Below, piece after piece: positions 24,307 through 32,506 of a stretch of 64,000 nucleotides of DNA. Each line of letters opens with the position of its first letter. The first letter of the stretch is position 1. This DNA comes from JBCBKP01 sp038746265 (GTDB taxonomy: Bacteria > Planctomycetota > Phycisphaerae > Phycisphaerales > UBA1924): NCBI GenBank assembly GCA_038746265.1, contig JBCDKU010000002.1, positions 1 through 64,000 of the forward strand, read 5' to 3'. Position numbers and translations under genes: made by a program. The notes beneath the pieces were generated by a model that saw only the letters and a list, made by a program, of their open reading frames with translations, did not search any database and was not told the DNA's origin.

Positions 24307-25752
24307 ATGCCACAACCAGGTCACAAGCTCTGGGGCGGCCGCTTCGAGGATGGCCCCGATCCGCTCTTCCGCGCGATCAACGACTCGCTCCCGGTGGACT
24401 GGGTCCTCGCGCGACACGATATCGCGGGCTCCATCGCGTGGGCGGAGGCGATCGCCGGCGCGGGCGTGCTCACCGACGCCGAGCGCGACGATCTCGTCGC
24501 CGGTCTCGGGCGCGTCTGGGAGAAAGCCCGCGACATCCACGAGCCGCCCGTCGAGTCAGGCGCCGAGGACATCCACACGTGGGTCGAGGCCGAGCTGACC
24601 GCCGATCTGGGCGATCTCGGCAAGAAGCTCCACACCGGACGCAGCCGCAACGACCAGGTCGCGACCGACTTCCGCCTCTGGGCCAAGGAGTCCATCGCCG
24701 AGCGCCTCAGCGAACTCAACGCCCTCCGCGGCGCGTTGCAATCGCTCGCCGAGCGGTCGGAGGGCGTCGTCATGCCCGCCTACACCCACCTGCAACCCGC
24801 CCAGCCGGTGCTCGCGGGCCACTGGTGCCTCGCGTATGACGCGATGCTCTCGCGCGACGCGAAACGACTCGCGAACTCGCTCGACGGCGCCGACGTCTGC
24901 CCGCTCGGGTCGGCTGCGCTCTCGGGCACGACCTTCCCCGTCGATCGCGACGCCATCGCACGCCGGCTCGGCTTCGCCAGAGTCTCGACGAACAGCCTCG
25001 ACGCCGTCTCCGACCGGGACTTCTGCCTCGACATGCTCTCGGCCGGCGCGTTCATCGGCGTGCACCTGTCCCGCATCTCCGAGGAGCTCGTCGTCTACGC
25101 CACGCCCGGCTTCGGGCTCATCGCGCTCGAGGACGCCGTCACCAGCGGCTCCTCGCTCATGCCGCAGAAGAAAAACCCCGACGCCCTCGAGCTCGTCCGC
25201 GGCAAGTCGGGCGGGCTGCTCGCCGCCTTCCAGTCGCTCGCGGTCACGCTCAAGGGCCTGCCCCTCGCGTACAACAAGGACCTGCAGGAAGACAAGCCCG
25301 TCGTCTTCGCCGCGATGGCAGAACTCTCGCTCTGCCTCCGCGCCGCGACGCGCGTGATTGAGGCCGTCTCGTTCGTCCCCGAGCGATGCCGCGAGGCCGC
25401 GCTGCAGGGCGGGTCGGCTGCGACCGAGCTCGCCGACCACCTCGTCGAGCGGGGCGTGCCCTTCCGCGACGCCCATCACATCGTCGGCCGCGTCGTGAAG
25501 AACGCCGAGCAGCAAGGCGTCCAGCTCCAGGACCTCACGGCGTCCGACCTCAAAGCGATCGACGGCCACTTCGGCGACAACGCCCCGGACTGCATGAAGC
25601 TCGAAGCCATGCTCGCCCGCCGCGATATCCCGGGCGGCACCGCGCCGGCTCAGGTCGCGGCCGCGCTGCAGGCAGCCCGGTCCGAGTGCCGCGCCCTGAT
25701 CCTGCCCGAAGTTCCCGACATCGTCCGCGACCCGTCCTCGGTCCTCCGGTAA
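24307..25752 (+). CDS. argH: argininosuccinate lyase
   Basis: A 481 aa fumarase/aspartase-superfamily lyase. LWGGRF is at the N terminus, HTGRSRNDQVATD and THLQPAQP in the middle, and the catalytic loop GSSLMPQKKNPD is followed by KGLPLAYNKD. It splits argininosuccinate into arginine and fumarate. It starts four bases after argG. ATG 24307 gives the usual N terminus; the upstream open frame is argG in another frame. Confidence 0.96.
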   Translation: MPQPGHKLWGGRFEDGPDPLFRAINDSLPVDWVLARHDIAGSIAWAEAIAGAGVLTDAERDDLVAGLGRVWEKARDIHEPPVESGAEDIHTWVEAELTADLGDLGKKLHTGRSRNDQVATDFRLWAKESIAERLSELNALRGALQSLAERSEGVVMPAYTHLQPAQPVLAGHWCLAYDAMLSRDAKRLANSLDGADVCPLGSAALSGTTFPVDRDAIARRLGFARVSTNSLDAVSDRDFCLDMLSAGAFIGVHLSRISEELVVYATPGFGLIALEDAVTSGSSLMPQKKNPDALELVRGKSGGLLAAFQSLAVTLKGLPLAYNKDLQEDKPVVFAAMAELSLCLRAATRVIEAVSFVPERCREAALQGGSAATELADHLVERGVPFRDAHHIVGRVVKNAEQQGVQLQDLTASDLKAIDGHFGDNAPDCMKLEAMLARRDIPGGTAPAQVAAALQAARSECRALILPEVPDIVRDPSSVLR

Positions 25753-25764
25753 GAGCGAGCACCC

Positions 25765-26301
25765 GTGCCCGAGATCCGCTCCAGCACCACCGACCCCGAC
25801 GCGGCCCACCACGCCATCCGGGTCGATGCACGCCGCGGAAGCGTGATCGTCGAGCACGCCACGCCGCGCGATGTGGACGGCATCGCCGCGCTGCTGCAGG
25901 ACTTTTCCGGCAAGGGCTTCGTGCTGTTCCGCCGCCCTTCAGAAGTCCGCGCGCACCTCGATAGCTTCGTCGTTGTCCGCGATACGGGAGGCTGGGTCAC
26001 CGCGTGCGGCGCGTACGAGCGCGTCCTGCCCACGCTGGGTGAGATCCGCTCGATCGCCGTCTCGGACTACGAGACGGGTCGCGGCGCGGGCCGCTACGTC
26101 GTCGAGCGCCTCATCGCCGAGGCCCGCATCGACGGCTGCCGCCAGCTCGCATTGCTCACACGCATCCCGTCCTTCTTCGTCCGCTGCGGCTTCGAAGACC
26201 GCACCGTCGAGACGATGCCGACCGAGTTCATCCAGAAGGTCGTCCTCGACCGCGGCAGAAGCCTCGAGGGCCGAACGCCGATGCTGCTCGATCTTGACTG
26301 A
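25765..26301 (+). CDS. argA: GNAT N-acetyltransferase, probable short N-acetylglutamate synthase
   Basis: A 178 aa GNAT protein. The acetyl-CoA-binding region GRGAGRYVVERLIAEA lies near residues 110-125, preceded by GEIRSIAVSDYE and followed by LLTRIPSFFVRCGFE. This is the arrangement of short, stand-alone N-acetylglutamate synthases as in mycobacteria, which lack the kinase-like domain. It would make N-acetylglutamate, the first step of the pathway. It lies 12 bases after argH with a GTG start. About 25 residues precede the GNAT core. ArgD and the ornithine-releasing step are not in this operon. Confidence 0.78.
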   Translation: MPEIRSSTTDPDAAHHAIRVDARRGSVIVEHATPRDVDGIAALLQDFSGKGFVLFRRPSEVRAHLDSFVVVRDTGGWVTACGAYERVLPTLGEIRSIAVSDYETGRGAGRYVVERLIAEARIDGCRQLALLTRIPSFFVRCGFEDRTVETMPTEFIQKVVLDRGRSLEGRTPMLLDLD

Positions 26302-26311
26302 CCGGTGCGGG

Positions 26312-27616
26312 TCAGGTCTCCGCATCGTGCGTCTCCGTGGCTGCTGCAGGCGGACCGTCGAGCATCACGGTGCTCTCGAACATCGCGGGAACGAGCGGAA
26401 CAAAGCAGCCAGGTAGATGGGACGTGTTCCCCCAGTAGCTGCCGTGGAGCGACGCAACTCCGCGGAGCAGGAGCTGAGAGACAAACCCTGCTTCACCGGC
26501 TTGAGTCCAGTCACCGGAGCGTAATTCGGTCGCGGGAATGGGGCCCGGTTCTGACTTTCCATTCAGACTCGCTCGATCGCCATCGGCGAGATGGAAACGA
26601 GTCGAGATCGGATCGCCGTCGACCGAAACGTTGACCCACCGCCCGCTGATCTTGAGTGGATCGGTCCGGTCGCGAAAGTGGCTCGGCCAGAATACGTTCA
26701 GTGGTTCTTGCGGAAAACCGACACTCGCGAACGATCGAACCCGTGTGAGTGCCCCCGGCGGCGTTGCCCTTTCGCGTGGGAAGATCGCGTCGGCACCAAG
26801 CACCGATCCAAAGCTGTAGCCGATCACATACACGTTCTGCTCGGTACCTGAAGTCTGCTCTAAATGCTCAATAAGCGCGGCAATCGATCTGGTGTAATTC
26901 GTCGTGCTCTCGGCATTATTCATGTAGTCCAGCAGCACGAGCCAACCTTGCGTCGATTCCGCCAGCGCGCGGCGCCAAGTCTCAGGCAGGAATGGGAGCA
27001 CGAATGAATTGATCACGACAAGAGCCGCGGCCGACCACGGGATCACGTATTCATGCCTTGGGATCCAGGACCAGAGATGATCAAAGTTTTCTGCGAAATG
27101 CGGAAGTGCTTCGAGGACCGTGATGGTCACCGCCAATACAAGCAGCAAAAAGTAGAGCACGAGCGACGACATCACCAGGCTCGCCCAGAAAACCGCCCAG
27201 GCCTTCCCCGTTCCGTGGGATCGGAACGAGAACAGCTTCCTGAGCTTGGCAAAGGCAACAAGAAGTGTGAAGAGAACCCGGAGCAGCCGTGACCACGGCG
27301 GACGGCGAAGAGCCGACTCAACAGAGTCCTTCACGTCCTGGACCACATAAACCACGAGCCTGCTCTGTGCTTCCCCGTTGAGTGATCGGATCACTTCTGC
27401 ACAATCGGCGCGCCGCTTCGCTCCACTCGAAGGGTCCTCATCAAAGTCGATCGACCCAACGCTGCGCGATCGGAACTGGGCCATCCGGCCAAACTGATCG
27501 TCCGTCTTCGACTGTGTGTCGAAGACGCTGGCAAGTTTGGCGGAGATCCCAGCCGCTGACTGATCAATGCCGCACTGAGAAATACCGGGCAGAAAGATAA
27601 GCGTGAGTTGTTCCAT
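26312..27616 (-). CDS. membrane alpha/beta-hydrolase-like protein, possible foreign gene
   Basis: A 434 aa protein that I do not recognise by name. It begins MEQLTLIFLPGIS, an alpha/beta-hydrolase-like first strand, and has a nucleophile elbow GYSFGS around residue 280. Two hydrophobic membrane stretches lie between about 135 and 205 (AWAVFWASLVMSSLVLYFLL and WSAAALVVINSFVLPFL). A lipase or esterase-like activity at the membrane is plausible. The ATG at 27616 follows GGAGA; the frame extends 19 codons upstream. GC and GC at third positions are visibly lower than in neighbours, and it faces the other way between an arginine operon and msrB, suggesting acquisition. Confidence 0.75.
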   Translation of the reverse strand: MEQLTLIFLPGISQCGIDQSAAGISAKLASVFDTQSKTDDQFGRMAQFRSRSVGSIDFDEDPSSGAKRRADCAEVIRSLNGEAQSRLVVYVVQDVKDSVESALRRPPWSRLLRVLFTLLVAFAKLRKLFSFRSHGTGKAWAVFWASLVMSSLVLYFLLLVLAVTITVLEALPHFAENFDHLWSWIPRHEYVIPWSAAALVVINSFVLPFLPETWRRALAESTQGWLVLLDYMNNAESTTNYTRSIAALIEHLEQTSGTEQNVYVIGYSFGSVLGADAIFPRERATPPGALTRVRSFASVGFPQEPLNVFWPSHFRDRTDPLKISGRWVNVSVDGDPISTRFHLADGDRASLNGKSEPGPIPATELRSGDWTQAGEAGFVSQLLLRGVASLHGSYWGNTSHLPGCFVPLVPAMFESTVMLDGPPAAATETHDAET

Positions 27617-27716
27617 GAATAGTCTCCGCGCAGAGCGTAATCGGCTTTCTCGTCGCGGATGACATGACGACAACAGCCCACAGAGTTGCGCGAGCGGGGG
27701 CTATATCATCCCCGAA

Positions 27717-28130
27717 ATGACACAGAACGATCACCGCCGCACCTTTACCGAATCAGAGCTCCGCGAGCGCCTCACGCCCGAGCAGTACCGCGTCACGCAG
27801 GAAGCCGGCACCGAGCGGCCCGGCACGGGCGAGTACAATGACCACTTCGAGCCCGGCAGCTACGCCTGCGTCGTCTGCGGCTATCCGCTCTTCCGCGCCG
27901 AGGACAAGTTCAACGCCCACTGCGGCTGGCCCAGCTTCCATTCCGAGAGCGACCCGGGCCACATCGAAGAGGTCGAGGACACCAGCCACGGCATGGTCCG
28001 CACCGAGGTCCGCTGCAAGCGCTGCCAGGCCCACCTGGGCCACGTCTTTCCAGACGGCCCCCCGCCGACAGGGCTCCGTTACTGCATCAACTCCGCCTCG
28101 ATCACCCACGTCCCGCCCAAGGACGACTGA
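27717..28130 (+). CDS. msrB: peptide-methionine (R)-S-oxide reductase
   Basis: A 137 aa MsrB. Zinc-binding CxxC pairs are CVVC (about 51-54) and CKRC (about 100-103). NAHCGWPSF and the catalytic Cys in LRYCINSAS complete the signature. It repairs methionine-R-sulfoxide with thioredoxin. TATCAT ends seven bases before the ATG and there is no Shine-Dalgarno, so the mRNA looks leaderless. It is not in an obvious operon. Confidence 0.96.
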   Translation: MTQNDHRRTFTESELRERLTPEQYRVTQEAGTERPGTGEYNDHFEPGSYACVVCGYPLFRAEDKFNAHCGWPSFHSESDPGHIEEVEDTSHGMVRTEVRCKRCQAHLGHVFPDGPPPTGLRYCINSASITHVPPKDD

Positions 28131-28231
28131 CCCCGCCCGCCCGGTTTCTGGACCCGTCTGCTACACTCGCGACGCGGGCGGGGACACGTCTCCACGCCGA
28201 CGGACGGGCTTCAGGGGAACGAGTCGGATGT

Positions 28232-28879
28232 ATGCCTGAGTCACCCTCGACAGGATCGAGCAACCTGGATCTGGTTAACCGCGCCGTCAACGGCGACGAG
28301 GAAGCCCTGTGCGATCTCCTCCGCGAGGTCGGGCCCCAAGTCAAGGAACGCCTCAAGGCCAAAATCGGCCAGCAGTGGAAGTCCGCCCTCGATGAGGACG
28401 ACGTGATGCAGGTCACGTACCTCGAGGCCTTTCTGCTCATCCACAACTTCCAGCCCCGCGGCGAGAACTCCTTCCTCGCGTGGCTCAGCCAGGTCGCCGA
28501 GAACAACCTCCGCGACGCCCTCCGCGGGCTCCAGGCAGCCAAACGCCCCAACCCCAAGAACCGCGTCCAGCCCAAGCCCGGCGCGTCCGACTCCTTTGTG
28601 GCGCTCGTCGAGCTGCTCGGCACGACCGAAGCCACGCCGAGCCGCGCCGCCGCCGCGAGCGAAGCCGTCCAGTTCATCGAATCCGCGCTCGCGACGCTCC
28701 CGCCGGACTACGAGCGCGTCGTCCGCCTCTACGACCTCGAGGGCCTCAGCGCCACCGAGGTCGGCGCCCGCCTCGGCCGCTCCACCGGCGCGATCTACAT
28801 GCTCCGCGCCAGCGCCCACGAGCGCCTCAAGACCTCGCTCGGCCGCGAGTCCAAGTTCTTCTCCAACCCCGGCCGCTGA
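28232..28879 (+). CDS. ECF-family RNA polymerase sigma factor
   Basis: A 215 aa extracytoplasmic-function sigma factor. Region 2 contains DEDDVMQVTYLEAFLLI near residues 45-65. Region 4 contains LPPDYERVVRLYDLEGLS then TEVGARLGRSTGAIYMLRA. The type and its immediate Ser/Thr-kinase neighbour match the kinase-linked ECF groups abundant in planctomycetes, where a kinase takes the place of an anti-sigma factor. A TACACT -10 candidate lies at about 28161. Target promoters cannot be read from this window. Confidence 0.92.
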   Translation: MPESPSTGSSNLDLVNRAVNGDEEALCDLLREVGPQVKERLKAKIGQQWKSALDEDDVMQVTYLEAFLLIHNFQPRGENSFLAWLSQVAENNLRDALRGLQAAKRPNPKNRVQPKPGASDSFVALVELLGTTEATPSRAAAASEAVQFIESALATLPPDYERVVRLYDLEGLSATEVGARLGRSTGAIYMLRASAHERLKTSLGRESKFFSNPGR

Positions 28880-28939
28880 ACGCTCCGATAACCACGACGC
28901 GCCGCGTGACCGCGCCCGCGCGTGGTACGCTGCCCGGGC

Positions 28940-30316
28940 ATGACCGACGAGTTCGGCCCAATCGACCCGCCGACCGGCGACCTCTTCGAGGAGGGCGTCG
29001 ATGCCGACATCGATCTCGATGACGACGACGAGCCGAAAACCGCCGCGTTCCAAGCCGACATCCCGACCCCGCCCGAGACCCGCGTCGAGCCCCCGCCACA
29101 GCGCCCCGGCGGTGAGTTCGACCTCATCGAAGCCGCCCGCCTCCAGGCGCGGCACCGCTCCGCGCCGTCCATGGGCGGGCTCGGCGCCGCGACCATCCCC
29201 GGGTACCAGATCCTCCGCGAGCTGCACCGAGGCGGCCAGGGCGTGGTCTACCTCGCCACGCAGGAAGGCACGCAGCGCACAGTCGCCGTCAAGGTCATGC
29301 GCGAGGGACCCTTCGCGGGCCCGCACGACCGCGTCCGCTTCGAGCGCGAGATCCGTGTCCTCGCGCAGCTCAAGAATCCCAACATCGTCACCATCCACGA
29401 CAGCGGGGCGGCGTCCGGCTGCTTCTTCTACGTCATGGACTACATCGCGGGCCTCGAACTCGACGAGTATGTCACGCAGAACCGCCTGAGCCATCGCCAG
29501 ATCATCGAGCTGTTCACGATCATCTGCCAGGCGGTCAACGCCGCCCACCTGCGGGGGGTGATCCACCGCGACCTCAAGCCCTCGAACATCCGCGTTACGC
29601 CCGAGGGCGCGCCGCACGTTCTCGACTTCGGGCTCGCCAAGGTCTCCGAGAACACCGCGGCCGACCAGTCGCTGCCCACGCAGATGACGATGTCGGGCCA
29701 GTTCGTCGGATCGCTCCCGTGGTCGAGCCCGGAGCAGGCGCGGGGCGAGGCGTCCAAGATCGATGTCCGCACCGACGTCTACGCGCTGGGCGTGATGCTC
29801 TATCAGATGCTCACGGGCGAGTTCCCGTACCCCGTCGAGGGCGCGATGCGCGAGGTGATGGACCACATCACCTCGACCAGCCCGCAGACGCCGCGCAAGC
29901 GAGACAAGTCCATCCCGCGTGAGCTCGAGCTCGTCACGCTCAAGGCGCTCTCCAAGCACCGCGACGACCGCTACCAGACCGCGGGCGAACTCGCCCGCGA
30001 CCTCGAACGCTTCCTCGCGGGCGAGCCCGTCGAGGCCCGCCGCGACAGCCGCTACGTCGTCCGCAAGCTCATCAAGCAAGCGTGGCCGATCGTCACGGCG
30101 CTGCTCGTGTTGCTCATTGTGTCGCTGGTGGGGCTCATCATCGTCTCGGTCCAACTCGCCGAGCGCGCACGAGAACGCCGCGCGTGGGAAGCCGAGCGCA
30201 CCGAACTCCGCGAACGCCTCGATGATCTCGGTCGCGATCTCGATAACGCCATCGGCGACGCCGCCCGCTACCGCCGCCAGCTCCTCGACAACGGCATCAC
30301 ACCCCAGAGCCCTTAA
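28940..30316 (+). CDS. membrane Ser/Thr protein kinase linked to the ECF sigma factor
   Basis: A 458 aa Hanks-type kinase. The glycine loop is ELHRGGQGVVYLA near residue 95, VAVKVM gives the Lys, HRDLKPSN is the catalytic loop and DFGLAK the metal loop. A single membrane helix (IVTALLVLLIVSLVGLIIVSV) follows near 385-405, then a 55-residue coiled coil on the outside. The N-terminal 80 residues are acidic and disordered. It probably senses an envelope signal and controls the adjacent sigma factor. ATG 28940 is used: TACGCT ends eight bases before it, which suggests a leaderless mRNA; a GTG six codons upstream is possible. Confidence 0.9.
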   Translation: MTDEFGPIDPPTGDLFEEGVDADIDLDDDDEPKTAAFQADIPTPPETRVEPPPQRPGGEFDLIEAARLQARHRSAPSMGGLGAATIPGYQILRELHRGGQGVVYLATQEGTQRTVAVKVMREGPFAGPHDRVRFEREIRVLAQLKNPNIVTIHDSGAASGCFFYVMDYIAGLELDEYVTQNRLSHRQIIELFTIICQAVNAAHLRGVIHRDLKPSNIRVTPEGAPHVLDFGLAKVSENTAADQSLPTQMTMSGQFVGSLPWSSPEQARGEASKIDVRTDVYALGVMLYQMLTGEFPYPVEGAMREVMDHITSTSPQTPRKRDKSIPRELELVTLKALSKHRDDRYQTAGELARDLERFLAGEPVEARRDSRYVVRKLIKQAWPIVTALLVLLIVSLVGLIIVSVQLAERARERRAWEAERTELRERLDDLGRDLDNAIGDAARYRRQLLDNGITPQSP

Positions 30317-30341
30317 CCACGAAAGCCCGTGACAAAACGAG

Positions 30342-30361
30342 CCCCTCGCGCAAGCGAGGGG
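30342..30361. terminator. bidirectional hairpin with GCAA tetraloop
   Basis: CCCCTCGC-GCAA-GCGAGGGG follows AAACGAG. It lies between two convergent genes and belongs to the GNRA-tetraloop repeat family also seen at 37003, 37048, 47177, 63395 and 63447. Confidence 0.75.
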
Positions 30362-30371
30362 TCGGGTTGAC

Positions 30372-30881
30372 CTACTTCGTGTATTTCTCAAGCTCCGCCG
30401 GAAGACGCTTGATCCCGCGCCGCACCGCCTTCGCCACCGCGTACCGCATCGACCGATCCATCCGCTCCCGCACGCGGTCCGTCACCGCGATCCCCTCGGC
30501 CTCCATCGCCGCGAGCGCAAACTCCCACGCGCGGAGCTCCTCAAGACACCGGGGCTTGACCGCGCCCACGCCGATCGCGTGATGCCCGATCTCGTGCAGG
30601 AACACCGCCGCCGACATCGGCCCCTTGGGCCTGGGTGATTCGATCAGCCTCACCTCGCGCCCGTCGCGCGTCCGCGCGAGCATCGCGACGCCCGACATAC
30701 TCGTGCGCCACTTGCGAACCCTCACGCCGTAGCGATCGAGCATCTCGCGCGTGACCCGCTCGTAGTTCGCCGCAGCGGGCCCATACGTCCGGGTCGAACG
30801 CGCACGCGGAGCAGCCCGCCGCGTCGGAGCCGGCTTGGGCTTGGGCTGCACCAAAGACCACAATGTCTCCGCCAGCTTCAC
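30372..30881 (-). CDS. HExxH metalloprotease-like protein in the def-fmt operon
   Basis: A 169 aa protein with a zincin motif HEIGHH in VFLHEIGHHAIGVG near residue 100, and possible downstream ligands in the EELRAWEFALAAMEAEG helix. The first 35 residues are basic and Pro-rich, without a signal peptide. A cytoplasmic zinc peptidase is likely but the family is not recognised. It overlaps the fmt stop (ATGA), so it is co-translated with formyltransferase and deformylase. That suggests a link with protein N-terminal processing, which is inference only. Confidence 0.8.
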   Translation of the reverse strand: MKLAETLWSLVQPKPKPAPTRRAAPRARSTRTYGPAAANYERVTREMLDRYGVRVRKWRTSMSGVAMLARTRDGREVRLIESPRPKGPMSAAVFLHEIGHHAIGVGAVKPRCLEELRAWEFALAAMEAEGIAVTDRVRERMDRSMRYAVAKAVRRGIKRLPAELEKYTK

Positions 30882-31828
30882 GATTCCGCTCGCTCGGGCA
30901 CGGGCTGCACCGACACCACCGGATCGCCCTCAACTAGCGCCCGCCCGTTCGCGAGGTCCCGCCACGCCATCATCTTCCCGCCGGCGGGCTGCGCCTCGAG
31001 GATCTTCAGCAAGCCCACGCCGCACGACACCAACCCCTCGCCCGCGTCCACAAGCCGTCCCGGCTCGCCGCCGCGACCGATCTCGTCCTGCACACGCCCG
31101 AGCTTGAACGTCTGCCCCGCGTGCTCGACCGCGACACCGGGCCAGAGCGTCAGCCCGTGCACGCGCCAGCGGCACTCCTCCGCAGACCGACCGAAGTCGA
31201 TCCACCCGGTCGCCTTCGACATCTTCGGCGCGATCGTCACACGATCTTCTTCCTGTTTGGCCGCCTCGGTTTCACCCCGCTCATGCCGACCGAGCACATC
31301 GAGAACAAGCTCGGGCCCATCGCCCGCGAGCAGATCGTGCACCTCGCCCGCCGTCTGCAGCGGCTCGATCGCCCGCCGCGACTGCCCGAGCACCAGCCCC
31401 GCGTCCATCCGGTCGGCAAGCGTGATCACGCTGTTGCCCGTCTCGGTGTCGCCCGCCACGATCGCCGCGTTGATCGGCGCCGCCCCACGCCACCGCGGCA
31501 ACAGCGACGCGTGCAGGTTGCACGCGAAAATCCCATCGAGCAACGCCTTTCCCAGCTTCTGCCCGAACGCGATCACCACCCACGCATCGGCGTCCAGCGC
31601 GCGCACAGACGCGATCATCTCGGGCTCGTTGATGTTCTCGGGCTTGATCAGCGGCACGCTCGCCAACTGCTCCGCCGCCCACGCCCCGATCGGCGTCGGG
31701 CTCGTCTTGCCGCCCCGGCCCGACCGCCGGTCGGGCTGCGTCACGACACCGACTACCTCGTGCCGCTCCGCAAGCGCCTTGAGCGTCGGCAGCCCGAACT
31801 CGCCCGACCCCAGAAAGACGATCCTCAT
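30878..31828 (-). CDS. fmt: methionyl-tRNA formyltransferase
   Basis: A 316 aa Fmt. The N-terminal formyltransferase domain begins MRIVFLGSGEFGLPTL and contains VVTQPDRRSGRG, the active-site segment NLHASLLPRWRGAAPI and GVTLM-like DRMDAGLVLGQ. A C-terminal OB-like domain follows. It formylates initiator Met-tRNA. ATG overlaps the def stop (ATGA) and its own stop overlaps the next gene, giving a tight def-fmt-protease operon. Confidence 0.96.
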   Translation of the reverse strand: MRIVFLGSGEFGLPTLKALAERHEVVGVVTQPDRRSGRGGKTSPTPIGAWAAEQLASVPLIKPENINEPEMIASVRALDADAWVVIAFGQKLGKALLDGIFACNLHASLLPRWRGAAPINAAIVAGDTETGNSVITLADRMDAGLVLGQSRRAIEPLQTAGEVHDLLAGDGPELVLDVLGRHERGETEAAKQEEDRVTIAPKMSKATGWIDFGRSAEECRWRVHGLTLWPGVAVEHAGQTFKLGRVQDEIGRGGEPGRLVDAGEGLVSCGVGLLKILEAQPAGGKMMAWRDLANGRALVEGDPVVSVQPVPERAES

Positions 31829-32370
31829 CGCCGCATCTTCTCGAGGTTCTTCACCTGCGCCGCCGTCCGCTGCTTCGATTCGTCGGTCATCCGATCAAGG
31901 ATCAGGACGCCATCGAGATGATCGATCTCGTGCTGGATGCACCGACCGAGCAGCCCCGTCGCCGTCAGCTCGAACGGCTCGCTCGCCGCGTTGAGCGCCT
32001 TCACGGTCACCGTCGGCTGCCGGAACACATCGCCCGTGATCCCGGGCAGCGAGAGGCACCCCTCGGCGTACCCCTCGACCTCGCCCGTCGCGCTCTCGAT
32101 CGTCGGGTTGATGAACACCATGGGCCCGTCCGACGCGACCGGCGGATCGTGGGCCGCGGTGTCCTCGGCCGGCACGTCGCACACAAAGATCCGCCACCCG
32201 AGCCCGACCTGGGGTCCGGCAAGCCCGATCCCCTGAGCACCCTTCATCAGCTTCAGCATCCGCTGCGCGACCGCCCGGACCTCTTCCGTCGGGTCGATCG
32301 GGTCGGCGACCCGCCGCAGGATCTCGGCCGGGTGGATCTGGATTCGCAGAGAAGCAGGATCGATCGTCAT
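31825..32370 (-). CDS. def: peptide deformylase
   Basis: A 181 aa Def with all three signatures: GIGLAGPQVG, EGCLSLPG with the metal Cys, and QHEIDHLDG with the two His ligands. It removes the formyl group from new proteins. I choose ATG 32370 (MTIDPASLRIQIHP); the frame is open upstream but that stretch is not conserved. TACCAT ends seven bases before this ATG on the minus strand, so it is probably a leaderless start and the operon promoter. Confidence 0.96.
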   Translation of the reverse strand: MTIDPASLRIQIHPAEILRRVADPIDPTEEVRAVAQRMLKLMKGAQGIGLAGPQVGLGWRIFVCDVPAEDTAAHDPPVASDGPMVFINPTIESATGEVEGYAEGCLSLPGITGDVFRQPTVTVKALNAASEPFELTATGLLGRCIQHEIDHLDGVLILDRMTDESKQRTAAQVKNLEKMRR

Positions 32371-32506
32371 ACACCCGATGGTACGGCCGCCGCATCCGAA
32401 CGATCCCCGGACTCGGATAGACACGCCGGAGTCGCGTAGACTCGTCGTCCCGGTGGGCGAACCCCCGGACCGACTTCGATCAAAGACCTCAAGAGGTACG
32501 CAGCGC

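Noticed and set aside
28241..30391. 716-codon minus-strand open frame
   Set aside because: It is antisense to the ECF sigma factor and kinase genes and has no domain signature.
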